A stretch of 64,000 nucleotides of DNA from Pseudomonadota bacterium (lineage in GTDB: Bacteria > Pseudomonadota > Gammaproteobacteria > Competibacterales > Competibacteraceae), in contig JAKLIY010000017.1 in the NCBI GenBank assembly GCA_022709365.1, positions 1 to 64,000 of the forward strand, given 5' to 3'. A program made the position numbers and the translations under genes. Below the pieces are notes generated by a model. The model ran no database searches, had not been told where the DNA came from, and saw only the letters and a program-made list of their open reading frames with translations. Below are positions 34,098 through 42,807 of this stretch, one piece after another (position 1 is the stretch's first letter; each line of letters opens with the position of its first letter).

Positions 34098-35763
34098 CCA
34101 CTACGACGATTACACCCGCGAAGAACTCATCCGTCTGCTGCGCGAACGCGACCGCAAGCCGAAATTCGGCCTAGTGTGGGAGCGCGACGAAATCGAGCAT
34201 GAAAAAGCCATCAACGATGATTTCGTGGCGCTGGATTTCGATGCCGGCCTGTCCTGTGGCGCAGCGCCATTTCGCAATCTCATCATTGAGGGCGACAATT
34301 TTGACGCCCTGCGCTTTCTGCGCATGACCCACGCCGGCAAGGTCAAGTGCATTTATATCGACCCGCCTTACAATACCGGCAATCGGGATTTTATTTACAA
34401 CGACCGCTTTATTGACAAGGAAGACGCCTATAAACATTCCAAATGGCTGGAATTCATGTATCGGCGGCTGGAACTGGCAAAGGAGTTATTAGCTGAGGAT
34501 GGAGTGATTTTTGTTTCGATTGATGATAATGAGGTGTTTAATCTTGGTTTGTTAATGAATCGAGTTTTTGGTGAAAATAATTTTATTGCTGATTGCATTT
34601 GGCAGAAACGCTATTCATCTTCCAATGATCACAAAACCATTGCACCCATGCACGAGTACATATTGGTTTATCAGGCCAGTGGTGTATGGAATCGGAATTT
34701 ATTGCCACGCGAGAAAGATAAAGATAGGCAATATCGATTTCAAGATGATTTTGGCATATTCAGGATCAGTGACTACACTTGTAATAAAAGTGCGGAAGAA
34801 CGTCCTAATCTTTATTATCCAATCATTCAGCCTAACACAAATCAAGAGGTTTGGCCTAAAAAAACTCGTATTTGGGCTTACTCAAAAGAAGAGCATCAAC
34901 GTCATGTTCAGGAGTGTTTAATCTACTGGGGCAAAGATGGACTTGCAGCGACTCCTTCATTTAAACGATACAAGCGTTCACTTAAAAATGCCGATGGTAT
35001 AGTACCGAATACTTGGTGGGCTTTTGAGGAGGTAGGACACACGGATACCGCAAAAAAAGAATTACTAGATATTCTGTCGGAACACACTACTACTTTTTCC
35101 ACGCCAAAACCTGTTCGACTCATTGAACGCATCCTCCGCATTGCTACAAAGCCCGGTGATTTGGTTCTTGATTTCTTCGCCGGCTCCGGCACCACTGCCC
35201 ACGCCGTTCTGAAACTGAATCAAGAAGACGGCGGCAACCGGCGTTTCATTCTGGTATCGAATACCGAAGCAACCGCCGACGCGCCGGACAAAAATCTCTG
35301 CCGCGATGTATGCGCCGAGCGGGTGCGGCGAGTAATCACCGGCTACCGCAACAAGAAAGGCGAATGGGTAGAAGGTTTAGGCGGCGACCTGCTGAAAACA
35401 CGCGGGGCCAGTTTTGCCTATCTTCGCGCTCGCCGCATTCCCGCCGAAACCATCCTGAGCCAAATCGAACACGAACAAGTCTGGACAGCGCTGCAACTCA
35501 TCCACACCGAAACACTCGCGCCGTTCGATGCAGCGGCGCTCGTTCAACGCGCCGAAACCGAAAACGGGGCCATGCTCTACGTCCCCAAGGTGGCCGAAGC
35601 GGTCATTGAAATCCTGGAACAGGCCATTCATGACGCCGGAACCGCCGTGATTTATTCCTGGCAACCGGGCTGGTTGAATCAGCAGATCGAGGACGAGCGG
35701 GCCAGCTTTCAAGCGATTCCCCAATTTCTGGTCAATCGTTTCAACTTGGGAGCGCGAACGTGA
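34090..35763 (+). CDS. Type III-like DNA adenine methyltransferase (Mod)
   Basis: A 557-residue N6-adenine methyltransferase with motif IV DPPYNTGNRDF near residue 96 before motif I DFFAGSGTTAHA near 360, the beta-class order typical of type III Mod. The region between, about bases 34490-35130, is clearly AT-rich and corresponds to the target recognition domain. The ATG lies 8 bases before the glgX stop. The C-terminal 150 residues (GDLLKTRGASFAYLRARRIP) fit Mod proteins. The stop overlaps the helicase gene in GTGA. It should modify one adenine in an asymmetric site; the site cannot be read from sequence. Confidence 0.87.
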   Translation: MADHYDDYTREELIRLLRERDRKPKFGLVWERDEIEHEKAINDDFVALDFDAGLSCGAAPFRNLIIEGDNFDALRFLRMTHAGKVKCIYIDPPYNTGNRDFIYNDRFIDKEDAYKHSKWLEFMYRRLELAKELLAEDGVIFVSIDDNEVFNLGLLMNRVFGENNFIADCIWQKRYSSSNDHKTIAPMHEYILVYQASGVWNRNLLPREKDKDRQYRFQDDFGIFRISDYTCNKSAEERPNLYYPIIQPNTNQEVWPKKTRIWAYSKEEHQRHVQECLIYWGKDGLAATPSFKRYKRSLKNADGIVPNTWWAFEEVGHTDTAKKELLDILSEHTTTFSTPKPVRLIERILRIATKPGDLVLDFFAGSGTTAHAVLKLNQEDGGNRRFILVSNTEATADAPDKNLCRDVCAERVRRVITGYRNKKGEWVEGLGGDLLKTRGASFAYLRARRIPAETILSQIEHEQVWTALQLIHTETLAPFDAAALVQRAETENGAMLYVPKVAEAVIEILEQAIHDAGTAVIYSWQPGWLNQQIEDERASFQAIPQFLVNRFNLGART

Positions 35764-38261
35764 GCGCCCCAGCGCCAAAACGCTATCAAAGCGAAGCGGT
35801 TAACAATGTGCTGGACATTTTCCGCCACGCTGAAAACCAAATGCAGGCGGCGGCGGACGAGGACAGCCGCCGCGCCGCCAGCGCCTTCAACGGTTGTGTA
35901 CTGCTGGAAGCACCCACCGGAGCCGGCAAAACGCTGATGGCTGGCCTGATTGCCGAGGCGTTCGCCCGTCCTGACCACCGCCACAACGCCAGGATTATCT
36001 GGTTCTGGTTCACGCCCTTCGCCAATCTGGTGGAACAGGCCAAGAGCGTGTTAAAGCGGGATTTCCCCGGCTTGCGGGTACGCGATCTCGCCAGCGAGCG
36101 CGTGGCCTATTCCGCCCAAAGCGGCGATGTCTTCGTGACGACCTGGGCCTCGGTGGCGGCGCGCAACGCCGATACCCGAAAGCTGCGCACCAGCGGCGAT
36201 TTGTCACTGGCGCTGGATGAGTTCATTCCCGGCTTGCGGCAGGCGGATTTCCGCATCGGCGTGGTGGTGGACGAAGCCCATCACGGCTTTACCAGCGCTA
36301 CCGAAGCGGTGCGCTTTTGCCGGGATGTTATGCGCCCCGACTTCACCCTGCTGATTACCGCCACGCCGGACGATGCCGACGTGGAGAAGTTCAGAAAAGC
36401 GGCGGGCATCGGCGAATTGCATCGCCATCGCGTCTCGCGCAAGGATGCCGTGGATGCTGGCCTCATCAAGGAAGGCGTGCAATGCATCGCCTATCTGGCC
36501 CCCAATAACCAGGAAACGCTAGGCGACATTCCCGCAACGGCATTAGCGGAAGGCTGGAAAACCCACAACGCCATTAAAGCTCAATTGGCGGCAATGGGAA
36601 TCAACCTGACGCCTTTGATGCTGGTGCAAGTCGGCAACAAAGGCAACGCCGGCACATCCGCCATTCAGGAAGCGAAAACCCGCCTGCTGGAGCTGGGCGT
36701 CTCGGAAGACGTGATCGCGTGGTACACCGCCGACGAACCGAACGATGATTTGCTGGCGGTCGCGCTGGACGAAAGCAAGGAAGTATTGCTGTTTAAAATG
36801 GCCGTGGCGCTGGGATTCGACGCGCCGCGTGCGTTTACCGTGGTCTCCATGCGCGGGGCGAAAGATACCGATTTTGGCGTTCAAGTGGTCGGACGCATTT
36901 TGCGCGTCCATCGCCGATTGCAATCCAGGGTTCTGGACCAATCCCTGCCGGAGGCGCTGCGTTGCGGTTACGTCTTTCTGGCCGAGGCGGAAAGTCAAAG
37001 CGGCTTGATCGGCGCGGGCGAAAAAATCAACGCCATTCAAACCGAACTGTCGGGTATCAGTCCCTATACCCTACTGGTGCGCGTCGCCGGGGAAACCCAG
37101 GTTCAGGTGACAGTGAACGGACAAACCACTTTGCTGCCGCAATCTTATACCCCGCCCACCTGGAAACCGGTGGAAGGTGGCGAAGCGGAGTCTACGGCCA
37201 CGCTCGTTCGTGATCCATCGACTTTAGGCGTCACGCAAACTTTCCCCGATTTTATTCCACCCTTGCCCGGCGCGCCTCTCGGACAAAACCGAAGCCAATC
37301 CCGCCAACCCGCAACGCCTTCACCCGGCAATGTGTTTTACCCGCTGCGCGTGGGAGCGCCGACCCGCTTTCACACCGAACGCCTGCCATTGTCCACCGAC
37401 GAATTGGTGCAGGGGATTGGGGCGCATCTCAAGCTAAACGCGGAGGTGTTGAACGCCGGATTGCGCCAAAGCGTCAAGATCACCCGCAAGACAATCACCG
37501 ATATTTTCGGCGACCATGAAGAACGGGTTGATACGGTGCAGGCCAAGCTTTCCCATGTGAAATTAGCGGTTCGGGCACAGAGCGTTTTGTACGATGCGCA
37601 GTATTACAACCCGCGTGATCTTGAGGAAATGTTGCTGTCGCGGTTGCGGCTGGAATACAACGACCACCAGGGTATTGGGCTATCCGATGAAGAATTGCGG
37701 CGCGCCCTGAATCTGATCCTGGCGATTTATCCCAGGCTGTTGCGCGATGCGGCCCGAATCTGCGCGGCGCACAACAAGGAAATCGTGGAAGCCGCACCCT
37801 TGCCCGAGTCTATGGAAATAGCGCCGGGCGCGCAGCGGTCCCGCCTGAATGTCTACGGCGTCATGCCGCCAGACCTGAACGAACACGAACGGAAGTTCGC
37901 CGAATGGCTCGACGCCGACCCGTCGGGAACGGTGCTGTGGTGGCATCGCAATGAGCCGCGCAAGCCGTGGTCCATCGGCATCGTCCTACCCGACGGCGAC
38001 CGCTATTTCCCTGATTTCGCTGTGGGCGTGAATGGACGCGCTCGCGGTGCGGGCGCACTGCTGGTGGAAACCAAAGGCGGGCATCTTCTGAACAGCGATG
38101 AGACCTTGGAAAAAAGCGTCGCCACACACAAAACCTATGGTCCACCGGTGATGATCAAACGGCGCGATGATGGGAGCTTTTGGATCGTGCGCTACATCGA
38201 AAGCAGGAATCGCGTTGAGGAAGATCAAGCCTTTCGCGTGGAAAACATGGCGCAGTATTGA
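35760..38261 (+). CDS. DEAD/DEAH helicase-nuclease, type III Res-like
   Basis: An 833-residue SF2 helicase with Walker A EAPTGAGKTLMAG near residue 51, Walker B VVVDEAHHGF, motif III LLITATPDD, and a helicase C-terminal half ending in VGRILRVHRRLQ (motif VI). The last 150 residues contain a PD-(D/E)xK-like nuclease core: YFPDFAVGVNG then ALLVETKGGHL. Starts with GTG inside the Mod stop. With Mod it forms a complete two-gene restriction-modification unit; somewhat shorter than classic Res (about 970). Confidence 0.85.
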   Translation: MSAPAPKRYQSEAVNNVLDIFRHAENQMQAAADEDSRRAASAFNGCVLLEAPTGAGKTLMAGLIAEAFARPDHRHNARIIWFWFTPFANLVEQAKSVLKRDFPGLRVRDLASERVAYSAQSGDVFVTTWASVAARNADTRKLRTSGDLSLALDEFIPGLRQADFRIGVVVDEAHHGFTSATEAVRFCRDVMRPDFTLLITATPDDADVEKFRKAAGIGELHRHRVSRKDAVDAGLIKEGVQCIAYLAPNNQETLGDIPATALAEGWKTHNAIKAQLAAMGINLTPLMLVQVGNKGNAGTSAIQEAKTRLLELGVSEDVIAWYTADEPNDDLLAVALDESKEVLLFKMAVALGFDAPRAFTVVSMRGAKDTDFGVQVVGRILRVHRRLQSRVLDQSLPEALRCGYVFLAEAESQSGLIGAGEKINAIQTELSGISPYTLLVRVAGETQVQVTVNGQTTLLPQSYTPPTWKPVEGGEAESTATLVRDPSTLGVTQTFPDFIPPLPGAPLGQNRSQSRQPATPSPGNVFYPLRVGAPTRFHTERLPLSTDELVQGIGAHLKLNAEVLNAGLRQSVKITRKTITDIFGDHEERVDTVQAKLSHVKLAVRAQSVLYDAQYYNPRDLEEMLLSRLRLEYNDHQGIGLSDEELRRALNLILAIYPRLLRDAARICAAHNKEIVEAAPLPESMEIAPGAQRSRLNVYGVMPPDLNEHERKFAEWLDADPSGTVLWWHRNEPRKPWSIGIVLPDGDRYFPDFAVGVNGRARGAGALLVETKGGHLLNSDETLEKSVATHKTYGPPVMIKRRDDGSFWIVRYIESRNRVEEDQAFRVENMAQY

Positions 38262-38293
38262 ATGAATATCACTTTGCTTCGCGAGGTCAAACC

Positions 38294-38515
38294 ATGCAAG
38301 CCATCCGCCAGATTTATGATGATGCGCCTGACACTATCCCCGTGCCCGAAGCCTTCCGTCATTGCCGGCTTGAAGTGTTGCTTATTATGGAGCAAGAAAC
38401 TGCGCCACCCAGCGGATTGAAGGCGCTCTTGGCCGATATGCCCGATGTCGGCGACGATGCTGATTTTTCCCGCTCGCGTGATTTTGGAAGACAGGATGTG
38501 ACATGGGATTCCTGA
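38294..38515 (+). CDS. Antitoxin of a VapBC-type module
   Basis: A 73-residue protein: MQAIRQIYDDAPDTIPVPEA at the N-terminus followed by CRLEVLLIME and an acidic tail. This pattern is common for small antitoxins preceding FitB/VapC toxins, in which the strand-forming N-terminus binds DNA. It overlaps the toxin gene by 13 bases. It follows the restriction gene by about 30 bases and may share its transcript. Confidence 0.7.
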   Translation: MQAIRQIYDDAPDTIPVPEAFRHCRLEVLLIMEQETAPPSGLKALLADMPDVGDDADFSRSRDFGRQDVTWDS

Positions 38516-38913
38516 TCGACACAAACATTTTGGCCGAGCTGCGCAAGCGGGAGCGTGGCAATCCCGGTGTTCGCCGCTGGTACGCCGGGGTCGAAGAATC
38601 TGAAATTTATATATCCGTCATTGTGTTGGGAGAGATTCGCCGAGGGGTTGAGTTGCTGCGCCGCCGGGATCAAGTTGCGGCGGAGGGCCTGGAGGTTTGG
38701 CTGAATCGCCTCCGGTATTCGCTAGGCGACCGGTTGTTGCCGATTACGGAGGCCATAACCGATTGTTGGGGCCGAATAGGTATTCCAGATCCTATTCCCG
38801 TCGCTGATGGATTGCTGGCTGCTACCGCATTAGTCCACAACTTGACTTTGGTTACTCGCGATACCGGCGATGTGGAACGCTCCGGGGTGCGCCTGCTCAA
38901 TCCGTTCTCGTGA
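38503..38913 (+). CDS. vapC: PIN-domain toxin, FitB/VapC-like
   Basis: A 136-residue PIN protein: D6 in FLIDTNILAELRK, E44 in VLGEIRRGVELL, D102 in IPVADGLLAATAL and the acidic pair in TRDTGDVE (120/123). The N-terminal GFLIDTNILAELRK followed by ISVIVLGEIRRG is typical of the FitB subgroup. All metal-binding residues are present, so it is probably active when free of its antitoxin. It sits immediately after the restriction-modification pair, a frequent defence-island arrangement. Confidence 0.87.
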   Translation: MGFLIDTNILAELRKRERGNPGVRRWYAGVEESEIYISVIVLGEIRRGVELLRRRDQVAAEGLEVWLNRLRYSLGDRLLPITEAITDCWGRIGIPDPIPVADGLLAATALVHNLTLVTRDTGDVERSGVRLLNPFS

Positions 38914-38992
38914 TTTTTAAAGAATTATCAGCTTGTTGAAGCATTACAGAGCAAGCGTCTTATCTGCCCCGCCTATAATGGAAACCCCCATA

Positions 38993-40879
38993 ATGCCCCT
39001 ATTAAGCATTGACCGTCTTTCCATCGCCTTCGGCGCTGACAAGTTGCTGGATGGCGCCAGCTTTCAGCTCGATCCCGGTGAAAGGGTCTGTCTGATTGGC
39101 CGCAACGGTGCGGGTAAAACGACCTTGCTGCGCCTGCTGACGGGCGAGCTACACTCCGACAGCGGCGACATCTGGCGTCAACCCGGTCTGCGGATCGCGA
39201 CTCTGGCGCAGGAACTGCCCACGGATACCGCTGCGACGGTGTTTGAAATCGTCGCCAGCGGGCTGGAAGGGTTGGGAGCGTTACTGGCCGAGTATCACGA
39301 AGCCGCTTTGCAATTGACGCATGACGCTGCGCCGGAAGCATTGCAGCAGGTAGAACGCTTGCAGCATGAATTGGAAGCCCGCGACGGCTGGCGGTGGCAA
39401 CAGCGGATCGAAACCGTTATCACCCGTTTACAGTTACCCGCTGATACGCCGCTGGCCGAATTGTCCGGTGGCTGGCGACGGCGGGTGCTGTTAGGCCGGG
39501 CGCTGGTCAGCGATCCAGAAGTGCTGCTGCTCGATGAACCCACGAATCATCTGGATTTGGAAACCATCCAGTGGCTGGAAGAGGAGCTGCTGGAGTTCCG
39601 GGGCGGCCTGCTGTTCATTACCCACGACCGCGCTCTGTTGCAACGGCTGGCGACCCGGTTGCTGGAACTGGATCGTGGGATGCTGACCTCGTGGCCGGGC
39701 GATTATCCGGCGTTTGTCGAGAAGAAAGCGGCGCTGCTGGAGGTGGAAGCCCGGCACAACGCCCAGTTTGACAAAAATCTGGCGCAGGAAGAGGTGTGGA
39801 TTCGCCAAGGCATCAAAGCGCGGCGTACCCGTAATGAAGGCCGGGTGCGGGCGTTGCTCGATCTACGTGAAGAACGTCGCCAGCGTCGGGAACAGACCGG
39901 CAAGGCTCGCCTGGAACTGGAGCAGGCCGAAACTTCCGGCAAGCGGGTGATTGAGGCGAAAAAGATCAGTTACGCCTGGCAGGGCGAACCATTGATCCGC
40001 AACTTTTCCCTGAACGTGATGCGCGGTGACCGCATCGGCCTGATTGGCCCGAACGGTTCCGGCAAGACCACCTTGCTCAATCTGCTCATTGGGCGACTGA
40101 CGCCGGGAAGCGGTCAGGTGCGGTTGGGGACCAAGCTGGAAATTGCCTGGTTCGACCAGTTGCGCGAGCGGCTGGACCCGGAGCAGACCGTGTTGGACAC
40201 CGTCGCCGGGGGGCGCGAGACGGTGACGATCAATGGCCGAAGCCGGCATGTGATCGGTTATCTCGGTGATTTCCTGTTCACTGCGCAACGGGCGCGGTCG
40301 CCGGTTAAGTCTCTGTCGGGTGGCGAACGCAACCGCCTGTTACTGGCGCGACTGTTTACCCAACCGGCTAATTTGCTGGTGATGGATGAGCCGACTAACG
40401 ATCTTGATCTGGAAACGCTGGAATTGTTGGAGGAGCTGTTGCTGGATTACCAAGGCACTCTGCTGCTGGTCAGCCATGATCGGGCGTTTCTGGACAACGT
40501 GGTCACCAGTTGTCTGGCGTTTGAGGGCGACGGGAAAGTCCGCGAGTATGTCGGCGGTTACAGCGACTGGTTGCGCCAGCGGCCAGCGCCAGAACCGGTG
40601 GTGGTCGCTAAACCCAAGTCAGCAGCGCCGCCTGCGCCGAAGCTGGCAAGACCGGCTACGCCCGGCAAGTTGAGCTACAACGACCGGCGGGAATTAGCAC
40701 AACTGCCGGTGCGGATTGAGGTTCTGGAGCAACGCCAGCAAGAGCTACAGGCGATGATCGTTGATCCAGCGTTTTATAAGCAGGAGGCCGCAGTCGTGAC
40801 GCAACAACTGGAGGCATTGCGGGCGTTGGAGGCAGAATTGGCCGCGGCGTATGAACGCTGGGCGGTCCTGGAGGGGTGA
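38993..40879 (+). CDS. uup: ABC-F ATPase Uup
   Basis: A 628-residue ABC-F protein with two nucleotide-binding domains: GRNGAGKTT / LSGGWRRRV / LLLDEPTNHLD and GPNGSGKTT / LSGGERNRL / LVMDEPTNDLD. Between them is the linker helix pair (RQGIKARRTRNEGRVRAL), and at the C-terminus, after a Pro/Ala stretch, a coiled coil (RIEVLEQRQQELQAMI), the DNA/ribosome-binding extension that marks Uup. ABC-F proteins act on the ribosome; Uup is also tied to transposon excision. Start ATG 38993 gives MPLLSIDRL; ATG 38978 is in frame too. Confidence 0.93.
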   Translation: MPLLSIDRLSIAFGADKLLDGASFQLDPGERVCLIGRNGAGKTTLLRLLTGELHSDSGDIWRQPGLRIATLAQELPTDTAATVFEIVASGLEGLGALLAEYHEAALQLTHDAAPEALQQVERLQHELEARDGWRWQQRIETVITRLQLPADTPLAELSGGWRRRVLLGRALVSDPEVLLLDEPTNHLDLETIQWLEEELLEFRGGLLFITHDRALLQRLATRLLELDRGMLTSWPGDYPAFVEKKAALLEVEARHNAQFDKNLAQEEVWIRQGIKARRTRNEGRVRALLDLREERRQRREQTGKARLELEQAETSGKRVIEAKKISYAWQGEPLIRNFSLNVMRGDRIGLIGPNGSGKTTLLNLLIGRLTPGSGQVRLGTKLEIAWFDQLRERLDPEQTVLDTVAGGRETVTINGRSRHVIGYLGDFLFTAQRARSPVKSLSGGERNRLLLARLFTQPANLLVMDEPTNDLDLETLELLEELLLDYQGTLLLVSHDRAFLDNVVTSCLAFEGDGKVREYVGGYSDWLRQRPAPEPVVVAKPKSAAPPAPKLARPATPGKLSYNDRRELAQLPVRIEVLEQRQQELQAMIVDPAFYKQEAAVVTQQLEALRALEAELAAAYERWAVLEG

Positions 40880-40881
40880 TT

Positions 40882-41139
40882 TTAACTGTCTGTCCTTCCA
40901 TACCCGGACATCCGACAGGCTGCGCGCAGCCGGGTTTCGCGCACCCAGCGCGGTTCCTTAAGGGATGTGCTGGACTGGCGTAGCGCTTCGCGTAACCGGG
41001 CTTCGCGGGTTACGCGAGGTTCCCGTGGCAGCGGGGCCTGATGCGTAGCTTCGGCGTCTTTCTGGGCATCCGCCAGTGCTGGCGGGTTCGGACTCAGGCT
41101 CAGGGTGGCAACGGCGGCGGCAGTCAGCAAGGTTTTCAT
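40882..41139 (-). CDS. Small exported protein of unknown function
   Basis: 85 residues with a signal peptide (MKTLLTAAAVATLSLSPNPP then ALADA). The mature part carries a tandem imperfect repeat: EPRVTREARLREALRQ and EPRWVRETRLRAACRM. It is strongly basic. The start at ATG 41139 is chosen for the signal peptide. Family not recognised. It is convergent with uup, almost touching. Confidence 0.45.
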   Translation of the reverse strand: MKTLLTAAAVATLSLSPNPPALADAQKDAEATHQAPLPREPRVTREARLREALRQSSTSLKEPRWVRETRLRAACRMSGYGRTDS

Positions 41140-41263
41140 ACGGGAACCGTGTGGTTTTTGAAGATAGCGGTTAGGATAATCGGCGCTGGCTGAACGACGG
41201 CTAAACAGTTCAGCGCGTTGTCCACACGGTTGCCGCCCTGGCATCACCTAACGCTGCTACCGG

Positions 41264-42400
41264 TCATCCACGCATAACTGCGTCCGGATCGCTGATTGCC
41301 GCCCGCCAACCGGGAATCAGTGTGGCGGCCAGATAGGGCAGCACAGTGACGGCCAGCAGCGCCAGGACCTGGGAGAAATCCATCGCGGGCGTCAACCGAA
41401 ACTCGGGATACAACACTGCCCAGCCTTTCAGCACCGGCGCGAACAGTCGAGCGCCGCCATAGAACACCTGCCAGTACGCCAGCGCGTAACCCGCCAGAAA
41501 AGCCGTCAGCGACAGCAGCAACCCTTCCCACAGTTTCATGCGCAGAATGTCGCCGGTTTCCCAGCCAATCGCCTTGAGAATGCCGATTTCACGCTGCTCC
41601 TCGGCGTTCAATCCCGCCGCCTTGTCCCAGGCCAGGATCATGAACGCCAGCAGCAGCGATCCCAGAGTGATAAACACCAGCCCTTCGCGCCAGTGAAACA
41701 CCGCATCATAAGTCCGCAGGATTTCTTCCCGCAGAATCGGTCGGCTGTCGGGCAGCGCCAGGGCAATTTTCCCGGCCACCGTGCGCGCCTCACGGGGATT
41801 ACGCACGGTCAGCACCGCATCGGTGTACACCTCCGGCGGCAGATTGAACAGTTGCCGATAGCTGGTTTCGGACAGCAACAACAGGTCGGCGCTGAGCAGT
41901 TCCGAGGCGGAGTCCAACACGCCTGCGACTTTGAGGGGCAAGGGTTGGCCGGTCACAGTGCGCAGGCTCAGATAGTCGCCGATACCGAGTTGACGCACCC
42001 GCGCCAGAGTTGCGCCGATCAGAATAGCGCCTGCCGCTAATTCCCGCTCCGGGGCGACCATCAGCGTGTAGTTGGCCTTGACGGCTGGATCGTAGTAGTA
42101 GCCCCACAGCCGACCCTCAACCCGGCTGACTCCGCGAATGCGTCGCAAGGGTTCCAGCCAGTCAGCGGGCAGCAGATCGTGGCGACCGGCGATCAGCTTC
42201 TGCACAATCACTTCTGGAGCGTCCTGGAGCAACAGCGCCGCCTCCCGTCGCAAACCCTGACTCAACAGCAGCACGGAGCTGAACAGAAACACAAGCAACG
42301 TATAGACCAGCAGCAACCCCAGATTGCGAGTCTTGCGTCGCCGCAGGGCGGCGAGGGTGTAGTCAATCAGATATTTCTGCTGTTCGAGAAAAGTGCGCAT
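41264..42400 (-). CDS. FtsX-like ABC transporter permease, orphan
   Basis: A 378-residue permease of the FtsX/MacB type: a membrane helix at about 28-48, a large periplasmic domain (residues 50-225) with SRVEGRLWGYYYDPAVK, then three C-terminal helices. The cytosolic EEQREIGILKAIGWETGDIL is the coupling motif of this family. No ATPase subunit is encoded nearby, so the partner is elsewhere. A small membrane-anchored protein is encoded 34 bases upstream and probably belongs with it. Confidence 0.82.
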   Translation of the reverse strand: MRTFLEQQKYLIDYTLAALRRRKTRNLGLLLVYTLLVFLFSSVLLLSQGLRREAALLLQDAPEVIVQKLIAGRHDLLPADWLEPLRRIRGVSRVEGRLWGYYYDPAVKANYTLMVAPERELAAGAILIGATLARVRQLGIGDYLSLRTVTGQPLPLKVAGVLDSASELLSADLLLLSETSYRQLFNLPPEVYTDAVLTVRNPREARTVAGKIALALPDSRPILREEILRTYDAVFHWREGLVFITLGSLLLAFMILAWDKAAGLNAEEQREIGILKAIGWETGDILRMKLWEGLLLSLTAFLAGYALAYWQVFYGGARLFAPVLKGWAVLYPEFRLTPAMDFSQVLALLAVTVLPYLAATLIPGWRAAISDPDAVMRG

Positions 42401-42434
42401 GCGTTATTTGGAAGGGCAAGTGCAGATCAGGAGC

Positions 42435-42719
42435 CTACCGCGGAGGGGGTGTTAGCAGTGAGCCGGTGGGGAAATGCTCCAGCGCCGCCGGGTGATCCTG
42501 AAACGGGGTGTGGCGATCAGCCTGAGTCGGATGGCGGGTATACCGGGCTTCGGTGAATAGGGCCAGATCGCTCAGGCCGAGTTCCCGGACCAGCGCCCGG
42601 TCAGCGGCGTGATCCACGGTTCGGGAACCGGCATCCGCCAGAGTCAGACCGAACAGCAGCAGCAGGATAATCAGCGTCGGCAGGGCGATGCGGGAGGGGC
42701 GCAGGGGAGGGCGAGTCAT
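42435..42719 (-). CDS. Small membrane-anchored protein upstream of the FtsX-like permease
   Basis: 94 residues with one N-terminal hydrophobic helix (IALPTLIILLLLFGLTLADA) and a soluble periplasmic tail containing LGLSDLALFTEARYTRHPTQ followed by ADRHTPFQDHPAALEHFPTG. I recall similar small proteins next to such permeases in other gammaproteobacteria, but no named function. Start ATG 42719 was chosen because it places basic residues just before the helix. Confidence 0.55.
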   Translation of the reverse strand: MTRPPLRPSRIALPTLIILLLLFGLTLADAGSRTVDHAADRALVRELGLSDLALFTEARYTRHPTQADRHTPFQDHPAALEHFPTGSLLTPPPR

Positions 42720-42807
42720 CGGTCTTTTCCAGTGGAGCCTGAAGAGCATAATAACGGCTGAGGCGCTAAAATCCACCTTTTAAACGGATAGCAAGGTAAC
42801 GGCAGCG

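Noticed and set aside
38974-38979. TATAAT as a promoter of uup
   Set aside because: It would start transcription within about ten bases of the chosen ATG, and no matching -35 is found 17 bases upstream. Probably chance.
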